A DNA stretch of 64,000 bases from Paraburkholderia ferrariae NBRC 106233. GTDB lineage: Bacteria > Pseudomonadota > Gammaproteobacteria > Burkholderiales > Burkholderiaceae. Location of the stretch: assembly GCF_000685035.1 (NCBI RefSeq), contig NZ_BAYB01000008.1, forward strand, positions 341,255 to 405,254, in the 5' to 3' direction. How positions within the stretch are numbered: position 1 is the stretch's first letter; each line of letters opens with the position of its first letter. This document shows, in pieces, positions 33,720 through 44,556 of the stretch. A model generated the notes under the pieces. It worked only from the letters and a program-made list of their open reading frames with translations. It was not told the DNA's origin and searched no databases. Made by a program: the position numbers and the translations under genes.

Positions 33720-34447
33720 CTACGCTGACTCCGGGCCGCAACCCGGCTGCCCTCCTGGGCGCCTCGCCAGGCGCGGGCCGCGTCAACGGCAGCGGGATGC
33801 GGGATCTGCTGCGCGACACAGCCCTCCTTGTGACCTCGATAGGCTCCGGCGGAACGATTCCCGATGCCGCGAAGTTTCGCGAACGCTGCAGGCAGTTGAT
33901 CCAGCACTTCTCGGACGCGCTCGAACGACGCGGCTATCCCGACGACATTCGCAACGAGGCGCTGCTTGCCCAGTGCGGCGTACTGGACGAAACCGTGTTG
34001 CGCCATCTGCCGGCGGAAAGCCGTGCCAGTTGGGAATTGACGCCGTTGCAGGTCGAGCGGTTCAGGATCCACGATGCGGGCGAGCAGGTGATGGCGCGCA
34101 TCGAAGCGCGGCTGCGCGAAACGCCGGCTCACGCGGACCTGCTCGAATGTTACGCGGCGATCCTGGGCATGGGATTCCGGGGCCGCTATGCGCGCGACGG
34201 TCAAGCGAGGCTCGCCGAACTGGGCGCCGCGCTCGATGCGCGGCTCGCGACGCTTCGCCCGTCTGCCGGCCGGCCGTTCATGACGGACCACGCGGCGCAC
34301 CGGTTTTCCGACTGGCTCTACCGGCTTTCGCCGTGGGCCATGGCGGGCCTCGCCTGCCTTGCCGCCGCGGCGGTCTGGGGCACGTGGAGCGTCACGCTCG
34401 ATACCCAGCTTGCGAACGTCGCACCAGCAAAGGTCTCGCGGCCGTGA
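33716..34447 (+). CDS. tssL: T6SS inner-membrane protein TssL (DotU/IcmH family)
   Basis: 243 residues. The cytoplasmic helical domain includes MRDLLRDTALLVTSIGSGG, the FSDALERRGYPDDIRNEALLAQCGVLDETVL segment and LLECYAAILGMGFRGRYA, as in DotU proteins. A single C-terminal membrane segment (WAMAGLACLAAAAVWGTWSV) anchors it. It is the short form without a peptidoglycan-binding domain; the next gene supplies an OmpA-type domain separately. It overlaps tssK by ATGA and the next gene by GTGA, so the three are translationally coupled. Confidence 0.93.
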   Translation: MTTLTPGRNPAALLGASPGAGRVNGSGMRDLLRDTALLVTSIGSGGTIPDAAKFRERCRQLIQHFSDALERRGYPDDIRNEALLAQCGVLDETVLRHLPAESRASWELTPLQVERFRIHDAGEQVMARIEARLRETPAHADLLECYAAILGMGFRGRYARDGQARLAELGAALDARLATLRPSAGRPFMTDHAAHRFSDWLYRLSPWAMAGLACLAAAAVWGTWSVTLDTQLANVAPAKVSRP

Positions 34448-36171
34448 AGTCCGATCTGCCCGTGCTGACCGCCACCCCCACCGGCACACAGGCTGACGGC
34501 CATGAGGGCCTGGGCTATCCGTTCCGGCTAGTGGTCGTGCTGGCGGCTGCGCTGACGCTCGCCGTGATCTGGCTCGTCATTCAGCCGGGACTGGGCACGG
34601 CGTGGCTGCTTACCGGCGTGATTCTGGTACTCGCCGCCTGGCTCGCGATCTGGCACACCCGGCGGCTCGCTCTCGCGCGCGAACGGAGTGCACCCGTACT
34701 CGCTGCGCTCGGCAAGGCCACCGCCGATATTCCGGTTAAGCTGCGCACCCGCATGCCACTCGTGCTGGTGACAGGCGACGACCTCTCGGCACTGTTCAAC
34801 CGGCATGACGGGGAACGCTACGCGCACGTCGGCGACGGTGCGATCTGGCTGCGCGCGGACCGGCCCCAGGATCTGTCGCGCCTTGCCGCCGCCGTCAAAC
34901 AGTGGCGCGACGGCCGTGCCCCCGATGGCGTTGTGCTGTCGGTCGTACCGGCCCGCTACGCCGACGCCGACATGCTGACGCAATCATTGCGCGTAGTGCG
35001 CCAGGCCGTGGCCGACACCGCGCGCATGCTGGGGACGCGCACGCTTCCGGGTTATGTCGCGGTCTATCAGCGTCTTGCTCCCACCGCCGCGTCGGCGAGT
35101 CTCGCTACACCTCAGTGGTACGGCGTTTCGTCGGCCACGCGCATGGTCGATGCGCAGCGCTTCGAAACCATAATCTGCGCGGCCGAGCAGGAGGCCCGGC
35201 AAGCGTCGGGGCGTTCCACGGAGCCTACCCGCTCGGCCGCCCTGGCATCAATCGTCGGCTGGACGCAGCACGTCGTGATCTCCGCGCTCGCGGACCGGCG
35301 GCAACCGGCCGCTCCGTGGGCGCTCTTCGGCGCCGGCTGGATCGACTGCGGGCCGGCAGGCAGCGCCGCCAATCCGTGGGAGCGCGACGTGGAAATGCAT
35401 ACGTGCGTCATGCGCGCGACGGCCCCGGCCTCGCCCATGCCCTGGCCATTGCCACAACCGCTGATCGAGGCGCTGCCTGTACGGCTCTGGGCGTCGCCGC
35501 GGCTGGCCGCGCTGGCCCACGCCCTCATGCTATTGGCCTGTGCAGGTGCTGTCGCGTTCTTCTGCGCCGGAAAGAACAACCAGGCGCTGCTCACGCGCAT
35601 CAGTGCGGATCTTGGGCGCTACCGCATGATTCCGGCCAACCACGACACCGCAAAGCGGGACGCCCTGCAGGCGCTGGTGGCCGACCGCGACCAGCTCGAC
35701 CGGTATGCGCGGACCGGCGTTCCGCTGCCGCTGTCGTTCGGCATGTACCGCGGCGCACGATTGATGCCGGTGCTCGACGACGCGATCGCAACGTATCAGC
35801 CGCCGCCCCCTCCTCCGGCCATCGTGACGCTCGACAGCATGTCGCTCTTCGACAGCGGCAAGGCAACGCTCAAGGAGGGTTCGACGCGGGTCATGGTGGG
35901 CGCACTGGAGCTCATCAAGGCGCATCCCGACAAGCGGATTCTCGTGGCGGGCTACACCGACAACGCAGGCAACGCGGAGCGCAACCTGATCCTCTCCACC
36001 GCGCGCGCCGGAGCGGTGCGTGACTGGCTCGTCGATGCGTCGGGCATCCCCGTCACCCGCTTCGCGATCCAGGGCTACGGCGACACGCGCGCCATCGCCA
36101 GCAACGACACGGCCGAAGGACGCGCGAGGAACCGTCGTGTGGAAATCACGCTGGTGCCCGACACGCAGTGA
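34444..36171 (+). CDS. T6SS OmpA-domain membrane protein with TssM-like cytoplasmic domain
   Basis: 575 residues from a GTG start overlapping the tssL stop (GTGA). Two N-terminal membrane segments (about 26-68) are followed by a domain whose first strand, MPLVLVTGDDLSALF (104-118), and whose WLRADRPQDLSRLAAAVKQWRDGRAPDGVVLSV stretch parallel the pseudo-NTPase region of this cluster's TssM (WVLVAGDEPLVKRL ... RPVDAIVAV). A third membrane segment lies near 355-374, then a poly-proline linker (452-458) and an OmpA/MotB peptidoglycan-binding domain (462-573, GYTDNAGNAERNLILSTARAGAVRDWL). It probably anchors the membrane complex to the cell wall, as TagL or evolved TssL do elsewhere (inference). 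Confidence 0.85.
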   Translation: MKSDLPVLTATPTGTQADGHEGLGYPFRLVVVLAAALTLAVIWLVIQPGLGTAWLLTGVILVLAAWLAIWHTRRLALARERSAPVLAALGKATADIPVKLRTRMPLVLVTGDDLSALFNRHDGERYAHVGDGAIWLRADRPQDLSRLAAAVKQWRDGRAPDGVVLSVVPARYADADMLTQSLRVVRQAVADTARMLGTRTLPGYVAVYQRLAPTAASASLATPQWYGVSSATRMVDAQRFETIICAAEQEARQASGRSTEPTRSAALASIVGWTQHVVISALADRRQPAAPWALFGAGWIDCGPAGSAANPWERDVEMHTCVMRATAPASPMPWPLPQPLIEALPVRLWASPRLAALAHALMLLACAGAVAFFCAGKNNQALLTRISADLGRYRMIPANHDTAKRDALQALVADRDQLDRYARTGVPLPLSFGMYRGARLMPVLDDAIATYQPPPPPPAIVTLDSMSLFDSGKATLKEGSTRVMVGALELIKAHPDKRILVAGYTDNAGNAERNLILSTARAGAVRDWLVDASGIPVTRFAIQGYGDTRAIASNDTAEGRARNRRVEITLVPDTQ

Positions 36172-36258
36172 CATTGCGCAGCGTATGCGGCCGCGCACCG
36201 CGGTCGCAGCCCGCACCGGGAGACGGGGAGTCCACGCGGGTATTCCAGCTTTTTAGCC

Positions 36259-36278
36259 CCCGAAGCCCGGGCTTCGGG
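36259..36278. promoter_or_regulatory. Perfect 20-base palindrome upstream of hcp
   Basis: CCCGAAGCCCGGGCTTCGGG, 61 bases before the hcp ATG, with another GAAGCCCGG copy at about 36284-36292. As RNA it would form a hairpin; as DNA a dimer site. It may end upstream transcripts or stabilise the abundant hcp message (inference). Confidence 0.45.
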
Positions 36279-36338
36279 ATCATGAAGCCCGGTCACTCAC
36301 TCCGGGCGACTGTCGCAGTAAAAGAGGGGAGTAAAGCA

Positions 36339-36824
36339 ATGGCAATTCCGGCATACATGTGGCTCAAGGACGACGGCGGCGCCGACATCAAGGGTTCGGT
36401 CACGGTCCAGGGCCGCGAAGGCAGCGTCGAGGTCACGGCGTTCGACCACGGCCTGCACATTCCGACCGACGGCAACACCGGCAAGCTGACCGGCACGCGC
36501 GTGCACAAGCCGATCAAGCTCGTGAAGGAGACCGACGCCTCCACGCCGTATCTCTACAAGGCGGTGACCAGCGGGCAGACGCTGAAGTCGGCCGAGATCA
36601 AGTGGTACAAGATCGACGACGCCGGAAAAGAGAAGGAGTACTTCAATACGAAGCTCGACAACGTGAAGATCGTCGCGGTCAGCCCGGTGATGTACGACAT
36701 CAAGAACCCCGACTTCGAGAAGCACAACCACCTCGAGGAAGTCGAACTGCGCTACGAGACGATTACCTGGTCGTACAAGGACGGCAACATCATCCACAAA
36801 GATACCTGGAACGAGCGCTCGTAA
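36339..36824 (+). CDS. hcp: T6SS inner-tube protein Hcp (TssD)
   Basis: 161 residues starting MAIPAYMWLKDDGGADIKGSV, with AGGGGAG before the ATG. Hcp1-family blocks are clear: GSVEVTAFDHGLHIPTD, the TGTRVHKPIKLVKETDASTPYLYKAV segment and KSAEIKWYKIDDAGKEKEYF, ending EELRYETITWSYKDGN-like (VELRYETITWSYKDGNIIHKDTWNE). Hcp hexamers stack into the tube pushed out by sheath contraction. It is separated from the upstream OmpA gene by 167 bases containing a palindrome, suggesting separate or boosted expression. Confidence 0.97.
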   Translation: MAIPAYMWLKDDGGADIKGSVTVQGREGSVEVTAFDHGLHIPTDGNTGKLTGTRVHKPIKLVKETDASTPYLYKAVTSGQTLKSAEIKWYKIDDAGKEKEYFNTKLDNVKIVAVSPVMYDIKNPDFEKHNHLEEVELRYETITWSYKDGNIIHKDTWNERS

Positions 36825-36976
36825 TCCAGAACGATGCGACGGGAGGCGAGTCCCGCATGACCGCCTCCCTTTGCCAGCCTGCGCGTGCGCCTGCGGCGGG
36901 CTGGACTTTTTATTACCACGGGCGCCGTCGCCCTCAGCGGCCGCAGCCTCTTCAACTGTGCGAGAGCAGTCCGAAC

Positions 36977-39739
36977 ATGACCCTGCACTACGACCGGAAC
37001 CCCGCAGTTCGCGATGCCAGCCAGCTTCTGCAGCGACTCAATCCCCACTGCGCGAATGCGTTCGAAGCCGCGGCGAGCCTTTGCCAGACGCGACTTGCGA
37101 ACGAGATCTCGGTCGAGCACTGGCTGCTGAAACTCATCGAGGCCGGCGACGGCGACATCCCCGCCATCCTGAACCACTACGACCTCGATGTGGACGCCGT
37201 CTGGGACGCCTTGATCGCGGCCATCGAGCATAGTCCGCGCAATCTGCGCGGCCGCCCCAGCCTCTCGCCGCAATTGGCCGTCGTGCTGCAGGACGCGTGG
37301 TTTCATGCATCGGCTCGCACCACGGCCGCCGATCCGGCGATCCGCTCCGGCAACGTGCTGCAAGCCATCATCGAGGCGCCGCACGTGCTGCGCGCAAGCA
37401 ACGCCTGGCCACTCCTGTCGGTGAGCACGGCACAGATCGAACGCCTGCTGCCGCGCCTTGGCCAGCGCTCATGCGAGAATCAGGATCAGGAATCCTGCAC
37501 ATTTCCCGAACAATCCGGTACGGCACGGCAAACCGCCGTTGCGGATCGCACGCAGCAGGAAAAAACGGAACCGGCCGCTAAACGCAGTGTGGATGGCGAT
37601 GCGCTCGGCCGCTTTTCCATCGACATCACGGCCAGGGCGCGCGAAGGCAAGATCGACCCCGTATTCGGGCGGGATAGCGAGATCCAGCAGATGGTCGATG
37701 TCCTCGCACGCCGGCGCAAGAATAATCCCATTCTCGTGGGCGAGCCGGGTGTCGGCAAGACGGCGCTCGTTGAAGGCCTGGCGCTGCGCGTGGCCGAAGG
37801 CACGGTTCCGCACGCGATCCGCGACGTGCGCCTTCTCACGCTCGACCTCGGCCTGCTTCAGGCCGGCGCCGGCGTGAAAGGCGAATTCGAGCAGCGCCTG
37901 AAGAACGTGATCGACGAGGTGCAGGCCTCGCCTGTGCCGATCCTGCTCTTCATCGACGAAGCGCACACGCTGATCGGCGCGGGCAACGCCGCCGGCGGCG
38001 CCGACGCGGCGAACCTGCTCAAGCCGGCGCTCGCGCGCGGCGAATTGCGCACGATCGCCGCCACCACCTGGTCCGAATACAAGGAGTACTTCGAGCGCGA
38101 TGCCGCGCTCGAACGGCGCTTCCAGGTCATCAAGGTCGATGAGCCCGACGACAAGGCCGCCTGCCTGATGCTGCGTGGGCTGAAGTCGCGCTATGCGGCG
38201 TACCACAACGTCCACATCCGGGACGAGGCGCTGGTCGCCGCCGTGAAACTGTCGCGCCGCTACATTCCCGCGCGCCAGTTGCCCGACAAGGCCGTGGACC
38301 TGATCGACACGGCCGCCGCGCGTGTGCGCATGGGGTTCGAGTCGCCGCCGATCGCGCTGCAGCGGGCACGGGCCGCCGTCTCGGCTCTCGAACTGGAACG
38401 CGCCACCGTCGAAGACGACGCCCACGCCGGCATCGACAATACCGCGGCGCGGCGCGCCGCGCTTGCCGCCGCACTCGACGACGCGCGGAGCGAACTCCAG
38501 CGCCTGCAGGCGCGCTACCAGGCGGAGCTCGACCTGATTCGGCATCTGCATGAAAAGCGCGATGCCGCGCCCGCGGGCGGTAGCAATGCCTCGCTCGCGA
38601 ACGCCCGGCACGCGCTCGTGCGGGCCCAGGGCAAGGCGCCGCTGATTTTCGCGGATGTCGATGCGCAGGCGGTCGCGCGCGTGGTCGCCGAGTGGACGGG
38701 CGTACCGGTCGGCAGCCTCGTCGAGGACGAATTGCGCAGCCTGCTGACGCTCGAGACACAACTCGCCGAACGTGTGGTCGCGCAGGACGAAGCGCTCGCG
38801 GCGCTCGCCGAAAGCCTGCGTACCGCCAGGGCCGGCCTCAAGAACGAACAGGCCCCGCTCGGCGTATTCCTGCTCTCCGGTCCATCGGGCGTGGGCAAAA
38901 CGGAGACGGCGCTGGCCCTGGCGGACCTCCTCTTCGGCGGCGAAGCGGCCCTCACGACGATCAATATGTCGGAGTACCAGGAATCGCATTCCGTGTCCCA
39001 GCTCAAGGGCTCCCCGCCGGGCTATGTCGGCTACGGGCGCGGCGGCATATTGACCGAAGCCGTGCGGCAGCGCCCGTACAGCGTCGTGCTGCTCGATGAA
39101 GTCGAGAAGGCGCACCGCGACGTGCTGGACATGTTCTATCAGGTGTTCGACCGCGGCTCGATGCGTGACGGCGAGGGGCGCGAAATCGACTTCCGCAACT
39201 GCGTGATCCTGATGACGTCCAATCTGGGCAGCGCACAGATCGACGAGGCCACGCTCGACAATCCGGCGCTCACGCATGCGGAACTGCTTGAGGCCATTCA
39301 TCCGCAGCTTGTGGCGCACTTTCAGCCGGCGCTGCTAGCGCGCTTCCAGCCGCTTGTCTACCGGCCGCTCGACGCGAACGCGCTCGCCGCCATCGTGCGT
39401 CTGAAACTGACGAAGATCGCTCAGCGTCTGAAGCGGCAGCACGACGTGGAATTGATTTGCGACGAAACCCTGACCGGCATGATTGCGGAACTGTGCCTCG
39501 CGCGCGATTCCGGGGCGCGCAGCGTGGATGCTTTCCTGAACCAGCGCGTGCTGCCCACGGTGTCGCGCGAGCTGCTCGCGCGAATGGCGGACGGCGCGGC
39601 ACCGGCCACCATCGCGCTGTCCATTTCGGCCGAAGGGAACCTCACGATCGACTTCGTGGACCGGATCGACAGCGAGCGCGACGCCTCGGTGGTGTATCAC
39701 GGGCCGGCTCCGGCGCCCCTCGCCGACACGCTCGTTTGA
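36977..39739 (+). CDS. clpV: T6SS sheath-recycling AAA+ ATPase ClpV (TssH)
   Basis: 920 residues from the ATG at 36977 ([36 protein letters not shown]). The ClpV-type N domain is followed by two AAA+ modules: Walker [14 protein letters not shown] near residue 255 with Walker [15 protein letters not shown], and Walker [14 protein letters not shown] near residue 635 with [12 protein letters not shown]. The middle region carries the coiled coil. ClpV disassembles contracted TssBC sheaths. A 152-base gap follows hcp; tssE starts 12 bases after its stop. An open frame extends far upstream through hcp but is a shadow. Confidence 0.96.
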   Translation: MTLHYDRNPAVRDASQLLQRLNPHCANAFEAAASLCQTRLANEISVEHWLLKLIEAGDGDIPAILNHYDLDVDAVWDALIAAIEHSPRNLRGRPSLSPQLAVVLQDAWFHASARTTAADPAIRSGNVLQAIIEAPHVLRASNAWPLLSVSTAQIERLLPRLGQRSCENQDQESCTFPEQSGTARQTAVADRTQQEKTEPAAKRSVDGDALGRFSIDITARAREGKIDPVFGRDSEIQQMVDVLARRRKNNPILVGEPGVGKTALVEGLALRVAEGTVPHAIRDVRLLTLDLGLLQAGAGVKGEFEQRLKNVIDEVQASPVPILLFIDEAHTLIGAGNAAGGADAANLLKPALARGELRTIAATTWSEYKEYFERDAALERRFQVIKVDEPDDKAACLMLRGLKSRYAAYHNVHIRDEALVAAVKLSRRYIPARQLPDKAVDLIDTAAARVRMGFESPPIALQRARAAVSALELERATVEDDAHAGIDNTAARRAALAAALDDARSELQRLQARYQAELDLIRHLHEKRDAAPAGGSNASLANARHALVRAQGKAPLIFADVDAQAVARVVAEWTGVPVGSLVEDELRSLLTLETQLAERVVAQDEALAALAESLRTARAGLKNEQAPLGVFLLSGPSGVGKTETALALADLLFGGEAALTTINMSEYQESHSVSQLKGSPPGYVGYGRGGILTEAVRQRPYSVVLLDEVEKAHRDVLDMFYQVFDRGSMRDGEGREIDFRNCVILMTSNLGSAQIDEATLDNPALTHAELLEAIHPQLVAHFQPALLARFQPLVYRPLDANALAAIVRLKLTKIAQRLKRQHDVELICDETLTGMIAELCLARDSGARSVDAFLNQRVLPTVSRELLARMADGAAPATIALSISAEGNLTIDFVDRIDSERDASVVYHGPAPAPLADTLV

Positions 39740-39750
39740 GGTTCGCCGCA

Positions 39751-40176
39751 ATGCCAGCCGGCCCTTCCCTCTATGACATGCTGCTCGGCCACATCGACGG
39801 CGAAGCGCTCGAAAACCACGACGACAAAACGCTCGAAATCCTGAGCGTTCAGGCGAACATCCGGCGCATCCTCAACACGCGAGCCGGTGCCCTCAAGCAT
39901 GTCCCCGCGTATGGGTTGCCCGATCTCACCGACGTGTACCGGAACCTCCCCGCGTCGGTTCACGATCTGCGCAACCAGATGGAAATGACCTTGCTGAAGT
40001 TCGAGCCGCGCTTGCGTTCGGTCGAGATTGAAATCGACGACAAGCCGGACCCGGGGCTGATGGTGAGCTTCACAATGATCTGCCACCTGAAGCGAGCGGG
40101 CCTCGTGCGCTTCGGGACGTACTTTGAACCGCCGGGCCGCATGACACTGAAGCGTCTGGTGCCGGGGCGCGACTGA
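39751..40176 (+). CDS. tssE: T6SS baseplate protein TssE (gp25-like)
   Basis: 141 residues starting MPAGPSLYDMLLGHIDGEAL. The gp25-type core is present: SVQANIRRILNTRAGALKHVPAYGLPDL, LRNQMEMTLLKFEPRLRSVEIEID. GLVRFGTYFEPPGRMTLKRL forms the C-terminal end. TssE starts sheath polymerisation at the baseplate. It is the last T6SS gene of the plus arm. Confidence 0.94.
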   Translation: MPAGPSLYDMLLGHIDGEALENHDDKTLEILSVQANIRRILNTRAGALKHVPAYGLPDLTDVYRNLPASVHDLRNQMEMTLLKFEPRLRSVEIEIDDKPDPGLMVSFTMICHLKRAGLVRFGTYFEPPGRMTLKRLVPGRD

Positions 40177-40309
40177 GGTGTTCGACGCGCTCAGGCAATC
40201 CAGGAGCAGCGAACGCCACCTGGACATCAAGCCGTGAACGCCCTATCGTGGCAACATGGCTAGACGCAGGAACCCGATTTCACCAGCGATATGACATGAC
40301 GGCTCACGC

Positions 40310-41395
40310 ATGCCCGGTAAAAAAACCCGCCTCTGGCTTAAAGGTTTCGACTTCCTCTCGAGCTTGACGGGAACACGGCCGAAGCGAAAAAAGGCCGCCC
40401 CGCGCAAGACCGCGGCAGTCAAGACCGCTAACCCGGCCGCCACCAGGCGCACCGGCAAAGCACGCGTGACCCGTCCGCCTGCGGCACGCACGCCCGGTGT
40501 GTGGACGCGCTCGTTTCACTCCGCGCCGGCGCGGGCCGGCCATCTCGTCAATCACCTCGCCTATGCGTTGTATCTGCCGGCCTGCGCGACGTCGCAAGCG
40601 AGCCTGCCGCTCGTCGTCATGCTGCACGGCTGCAAGCAGACCGCCGAATCGTTCGCTGCCGGCACACGCATCTGCCGGCTCGCCGAACGTGCCGGATTTG
40701 CCGTGCTGTTTCCCGAGCAGGCCAAAACCGCCCATCCGCACCGCTGCTGGCACTGGCACGACAGCCCGGAGCACTCGGAAGCGCCTGCCGTCGCGTCGCT
40801 CGTCGAAGCGATGGTTCGCGAACACGGCTTCGACCCTACGCGCATCTATCTCGCGGGCATCTCGGCGGGTGCCGGCCTCGCTGCGGTGCTGGCCGTCCAT
40901 TATCCGGCGCGCTTTGCCGCTGTCGGCCTGCATTCGGGACCGGTATTCGGCGCCGCGCATTCCACGCTCAGCGCCATGCGCGTCATGCGCAGCGGCAGCC
41001 GCGAAGATCCGCTGCATCTTGTCGAAACGTCCGTCGATATCGCGAGCTATCCGGGTATGCCGGCCATCATCGTTCATGGCGAGCTCGATAGCGTTGTCGC
41101 GCAGCGCAACGCCGGGCAGCTCGGCGTTCAGTTCGCGCGGCTCAACCGGCTGATCGACGCGCAAGGCACGCTGCGCGTGGGCGAGCAGCGGGTCACGCGC
41201 CGCGACAACATCGACTACGTCGATTACCTGAAGGCCGGCCGGCTCGTGGTGCGGGTCGGCATCGTCCGTGGACTGGGGCATGCGTGGAGCGGCGGCGACC
41301 CTCGCGAAGCGTTCCATTCCGGCAAGGGCCCCGACGCGACGGCAATGCTGTGGAGCTTCTTCCGCCGCCAGCGGCGCGAGCACGCCGCGGCTTGA
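40310..41395 (+). CDS. PHB-depolymerase-family esterase (alpha/beta hydrolase)
   Basis: 361 residues. A basic N-terminal stretch (about 1-60, KTRLWLKGFDF ... RPKRKKAAPRKTAA) replaces a signal peptide. The hydrolase core has LPLVVMLHGCKQTAESFAAGTRI (oxyanion region), lipase box GISAGAG with nucleophile S185, an acid region in HGELDSVV and the catalytic histidine in GLGHAWSGGDP. This matches the esterase_phb family. With no signal peptide it may act on intracellular polyhydroxyalkanoate or another ester, and the Lys-rich front could bind granules or nucleic acid (inference). It is not obviously linked to the T6SS. Confidence 0.85.
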   Translation: MPGKKTRLWLKGFDFLSSLTGTRPKRKKAAPRKTAAVKTANPAATRRTGKARVTRPPAARTPGVWTRSFHSAPARAGHLVNHLAYALYLPACATSQASLPLVVMLHGCKQTAESFAAGTRICRLAERAGFAVLFPEQAKTAHPHRCWHWHDSPEHSEAPAVASLVEAMVREHGFDPTRIYLAGISAGAGLAAVLAVHYPARFAAVGLHSGPVFGAAHSTLSAMRVMRSGSREDPLHLVETSVDIASYPGMPAIIVHGELDSVVAQRNAGQLGVQFARLNRLIDAQGTLRVGEQRVTRRDNIDYVDYLKAGRLVVRVGIVRGLGHAWSGGDPREAFHSGKGPDATAMLWSFFRRQRREHAAA

Positions 41396-41455
41396 CCCCC
41401 GTGCCCGACGCCTGGCCCCTGGCGATCAAGCGCGAGCGGCCGCTGCGATCACCGC

Positions 41456-42553
<1,098 letters not shown>

Positions 42554-42594
42554 TTAAGGGTGCAAAGAGTGCGTAAAGAAACGGGCCGCCGGGT

Positions 42595-42645
42595 TCAGGC
42601 GCGCCACCAGCGATGCAGGTTCAGCGAAAGCGGTTTCGTTTCCAT
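42595..42645 (-). CDS. Putative trpS leader peptide with tandem tryptophan codons
   Basis: A 16-codon frame, METKPLSLNLHRWWRA then TGA, lies between the diguanylate cyclase stop and trpS. Codons 13-14 are TGG TGG; tandem Trp codons in such a short frame are the signature of trp leader peptides. A ribosome stalled there would leave the GGCGGC segment (16 bases further on) free to pair with the attenuator arm; a ribosome reaching the TGA would cover it. No Shine-Dalgarno is evident. A TATACT box ends 6 bases before the ATG, so the message could be nearly leaderless. The function is inference from arrangement, which matches classical attenuation closely. Confidence 0.68.
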   Translation of the reverse strand: METKPLSLNLHRWWRA

Positions 42646-42651
42646 CGGATC

Positions 42652-42657
42652 AGTATA
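42652..42657 (-). promoter_or_regulatory. Possible -10 box (TATACT) for the trpS leader transcript
   Basis: TATACT on the minus strand, in the 36-base gap after the diguanylate cyclase stop. No good -35 box is visible at the right distance, so read-through from the cyclase gene may also supply transcripts. Confidence 0.4.
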
Positions 42658-42681
42658 GCCTGGCCACGCCGCGAACGCGGA

Positions 42682-44316
42682 CTACGGCTGCTCCATGGGA
42701 GCCGATGCGGACGCCGAAGCCGCAACCGCCGCGGCCGCGGGCACCGCCACCCGCGCATCGTGCCGGATGTCGCGCTGGCCGCCGACGATGCAGTTTCTCC
42801 CCGAAGCCTTGGCCTCGTAGACGGCCTCGTCGGCCATGCGGATGAGCTGATCCACGTGCTCGATCTCGCCGCCCTCCGAACTCGCAATGCCCACGCTCAC
42901 GGTAACGCGGCCGAACGTGCTGGGCGCATGTTCGATGGCGAGATCCCACACGGCCGTGCGAATCCGCTCGGCCAGCAGCGCTGCATCGGACTCCGAAGTT
43001 TCCGGCAAGACCGTGAGGAACTCTTCGCCACCGTAACGCGCGGCGGTGTCCGCGGGCCGGCGCAGGCACATCGCAATGCTGTGGGCGACGGTGGCGAGCG
43101 CATCGTCGCCCGCCTGGTGTCCATAGCAGTCGTTGAAGGCCTTGAAGCGATCCACGTCGATGAAGAGAATCGCGAGCGCGCGGTGCGTTCGCCGCGCGCG
43201 CCGCCACTCCTGCTCGAGCGTTTCGTCGAGCAGGCGCCGGTTCGCCAGCCCCGTGAGACCGTCGGTGCGCGCGAGCAGCCGCAACTCCGACTCCGCGCGC
43301 ATGCGCCGGCGCAGTTGCGCGCTCAACTGCACCGCGAGGACGATGAGCCCGAGCGCGAAGAGCCCCATGACCGAGCCGAGCTTGATGGCCCGCTGCCGCC
43401 ACGCGCCGAAGATGTCGGTGTCCGCCTCGGCCACCATGATGATGAACGGCAGCTTCGGAAAGTTGCGAAAGAAGTAGTGCCGCCGGATGCCGTCGATGCT
43501 CGATGTATCGGAGAAGTAGCCTTCGGAGGCGGCGGCGAAGTGGCGGAAGGTGCTCGCGCTGGCGATGCTGCGCCCCGGGATGCCCGGGTCGAACGGCTGG
43601 CGCATGAACATCACGCCGTCCTTGCCGACGAGCGAGATGGCGCCGTGCGGCCCGACGGCGAGGCCTTCGAAGAGCCGCTGAAAATACTCGGGCCGGATCG
43701 CCATGACGACGACGCCCGCAAAGCTGCCGTCGGGATGCGAGAGCCGCATGCTGAGCGCAATGCGCGCCCCGCCGCCGAGGCGCGAGCCATAGGGGTCGCT
43801 CACGTACAGTCCGGCGTCGGCGCGGTCGCGGTGGATCCAGAAGTACTTGCGGTCGGCGAAGTTGCCTTTGCGCGGTATGTCGCTGCCGGAGTCGATCTGG
43901 ATATTGCCCTGCTCGTCGAGCACGTACATGCCGCCGAGGTATTCCGCCGTGGCCGCGCGGTCGAACAGGACGAGGCGCTCCAGCCGGGGCGGCAGCGCCA
44001 TGATCTCGGGCTGCCTGATGCCTTCGGCCACGGCCCGAAGCGAGAGGCCGTAAATCTCGAAGTTGCGTTCGATGTCGCGCTCGGCCACGAGCGCGATGCT
44101 GTGCGAGCTTTCCTGAGCGTGTTCGAGCGCGTCCATGCGGCTCTGATAGAGCGCCACCGCGTACAGAACGGCCAGCGTGAGGGCCGCGACCACGCCGCCC
44201 GCGACAATGGCGTTCGGGCCGGCATGGAGCGCGCCGCGCAGCGGCCTTCCGGCCAGCCGGAGGCGGTATCTGACGCGTGCTGTGATCCGCCCGGAGTCCG
44301 GCATGGTGTTCGGCAT
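42682..44316 (-). CDS. Membrane diguanylate cyclase with periplasmic Cache-type sensor and GGEEF domain
   Basis: 544 residues from the ATG at 44316 (MPNTMPDSGRITARVRYRL). Membrane segments at about 36-57 and 312-332 enclose a periplasmic domain with the dCACHE/PDC pattern (ERDIERNFEIYGLSLRAVAEGI, KGNFADRKYFWIHRD, VSDPYGSRLGGGARIALSMRL). The C-terminal GGDEF domain has DGLTGLANRRLLDETL, FIDVDRFKAFNDCYGHQAGD and the active-site loop RYGGEEF (429-433). RPAD at 420-423 is a canonical RxxD inhibitory I-site. It should make cyclic di-GMP in response to an outside signal, with product feedback. It ends in an Ala-rich tail. A longer upstream frame is not supported. Confidence 0.92.
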   Translation of the reverse strand: MPNTMPDSGRITARVRYRLRLAGRPLRGALHAGPNAIVAGGVVAALTLAVLYAVALYQSRMDALEHAQESSHSIALVAERDIERNFEIYGLSLRAVAEGIRQPEIMALPPRLERLVLFDRAATAEYLGGMYVLDEQGNIQIDSGSDIPRKGNFADRKYFWIHRDRADAGLYVSDPYGSRLGGGARIALSMRLSHPDGSFAGVVVMAIRPEYFQRLFEGLAVGPHGAISLVGKDGVMFMRQPFDPGIPGRSIASASTFRHFAAASEGYFSDTSSIDGIRRHYFFRNFPKLPFIIMVAEADTDIFGAWRQRAIKLGSVMGLFALGLIVLAVQLSAQLRRRMRAESELRLLARTDGLTGLANRRLLDETLEQEWRRARRTHRALAILFIDVDRFKAFNDCYGHQAGDDALATVAHSIAMCLRRPADTAARYGGEEFLTVLPETSESDAALLAERIRTAVWDLAIEHAPSTFGRVTVSVGIASSEGGEIEHVDQLIRMADEAVYEAKASGRNCIVGGQRDIRHDARVAVPAAAAVAASASASAPMEQP

Positions 44317-44556
44317 ATCCCGATGTCGCCTGGAAAAGATGCGTGGACAGGACGCAATGACCTTGTGTTTTACGGCTTCTCGCCAGAAAACTTGAGGGAA
44401 TGCCGCACGGCCGCAGGATCGGCCGCGCAAAAGGGACATACCGGACCGAGCCCGGCACGCTCTGTGCGCGGTGGGTAAAATGCTTCGCAGCCTGCGCGCC
44501 CCGCGCCCGGGCGCGCCCTGCCGGGCCGCCCTTTTTGCTCTCCCGCCGCCTCCGCC

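Noticed and set aside
37469..39319. 616-codon open frame opposite clpV
   Set aside because: Antisense to the AAA+ domains of clpV; no signal, domain or ribosome site.
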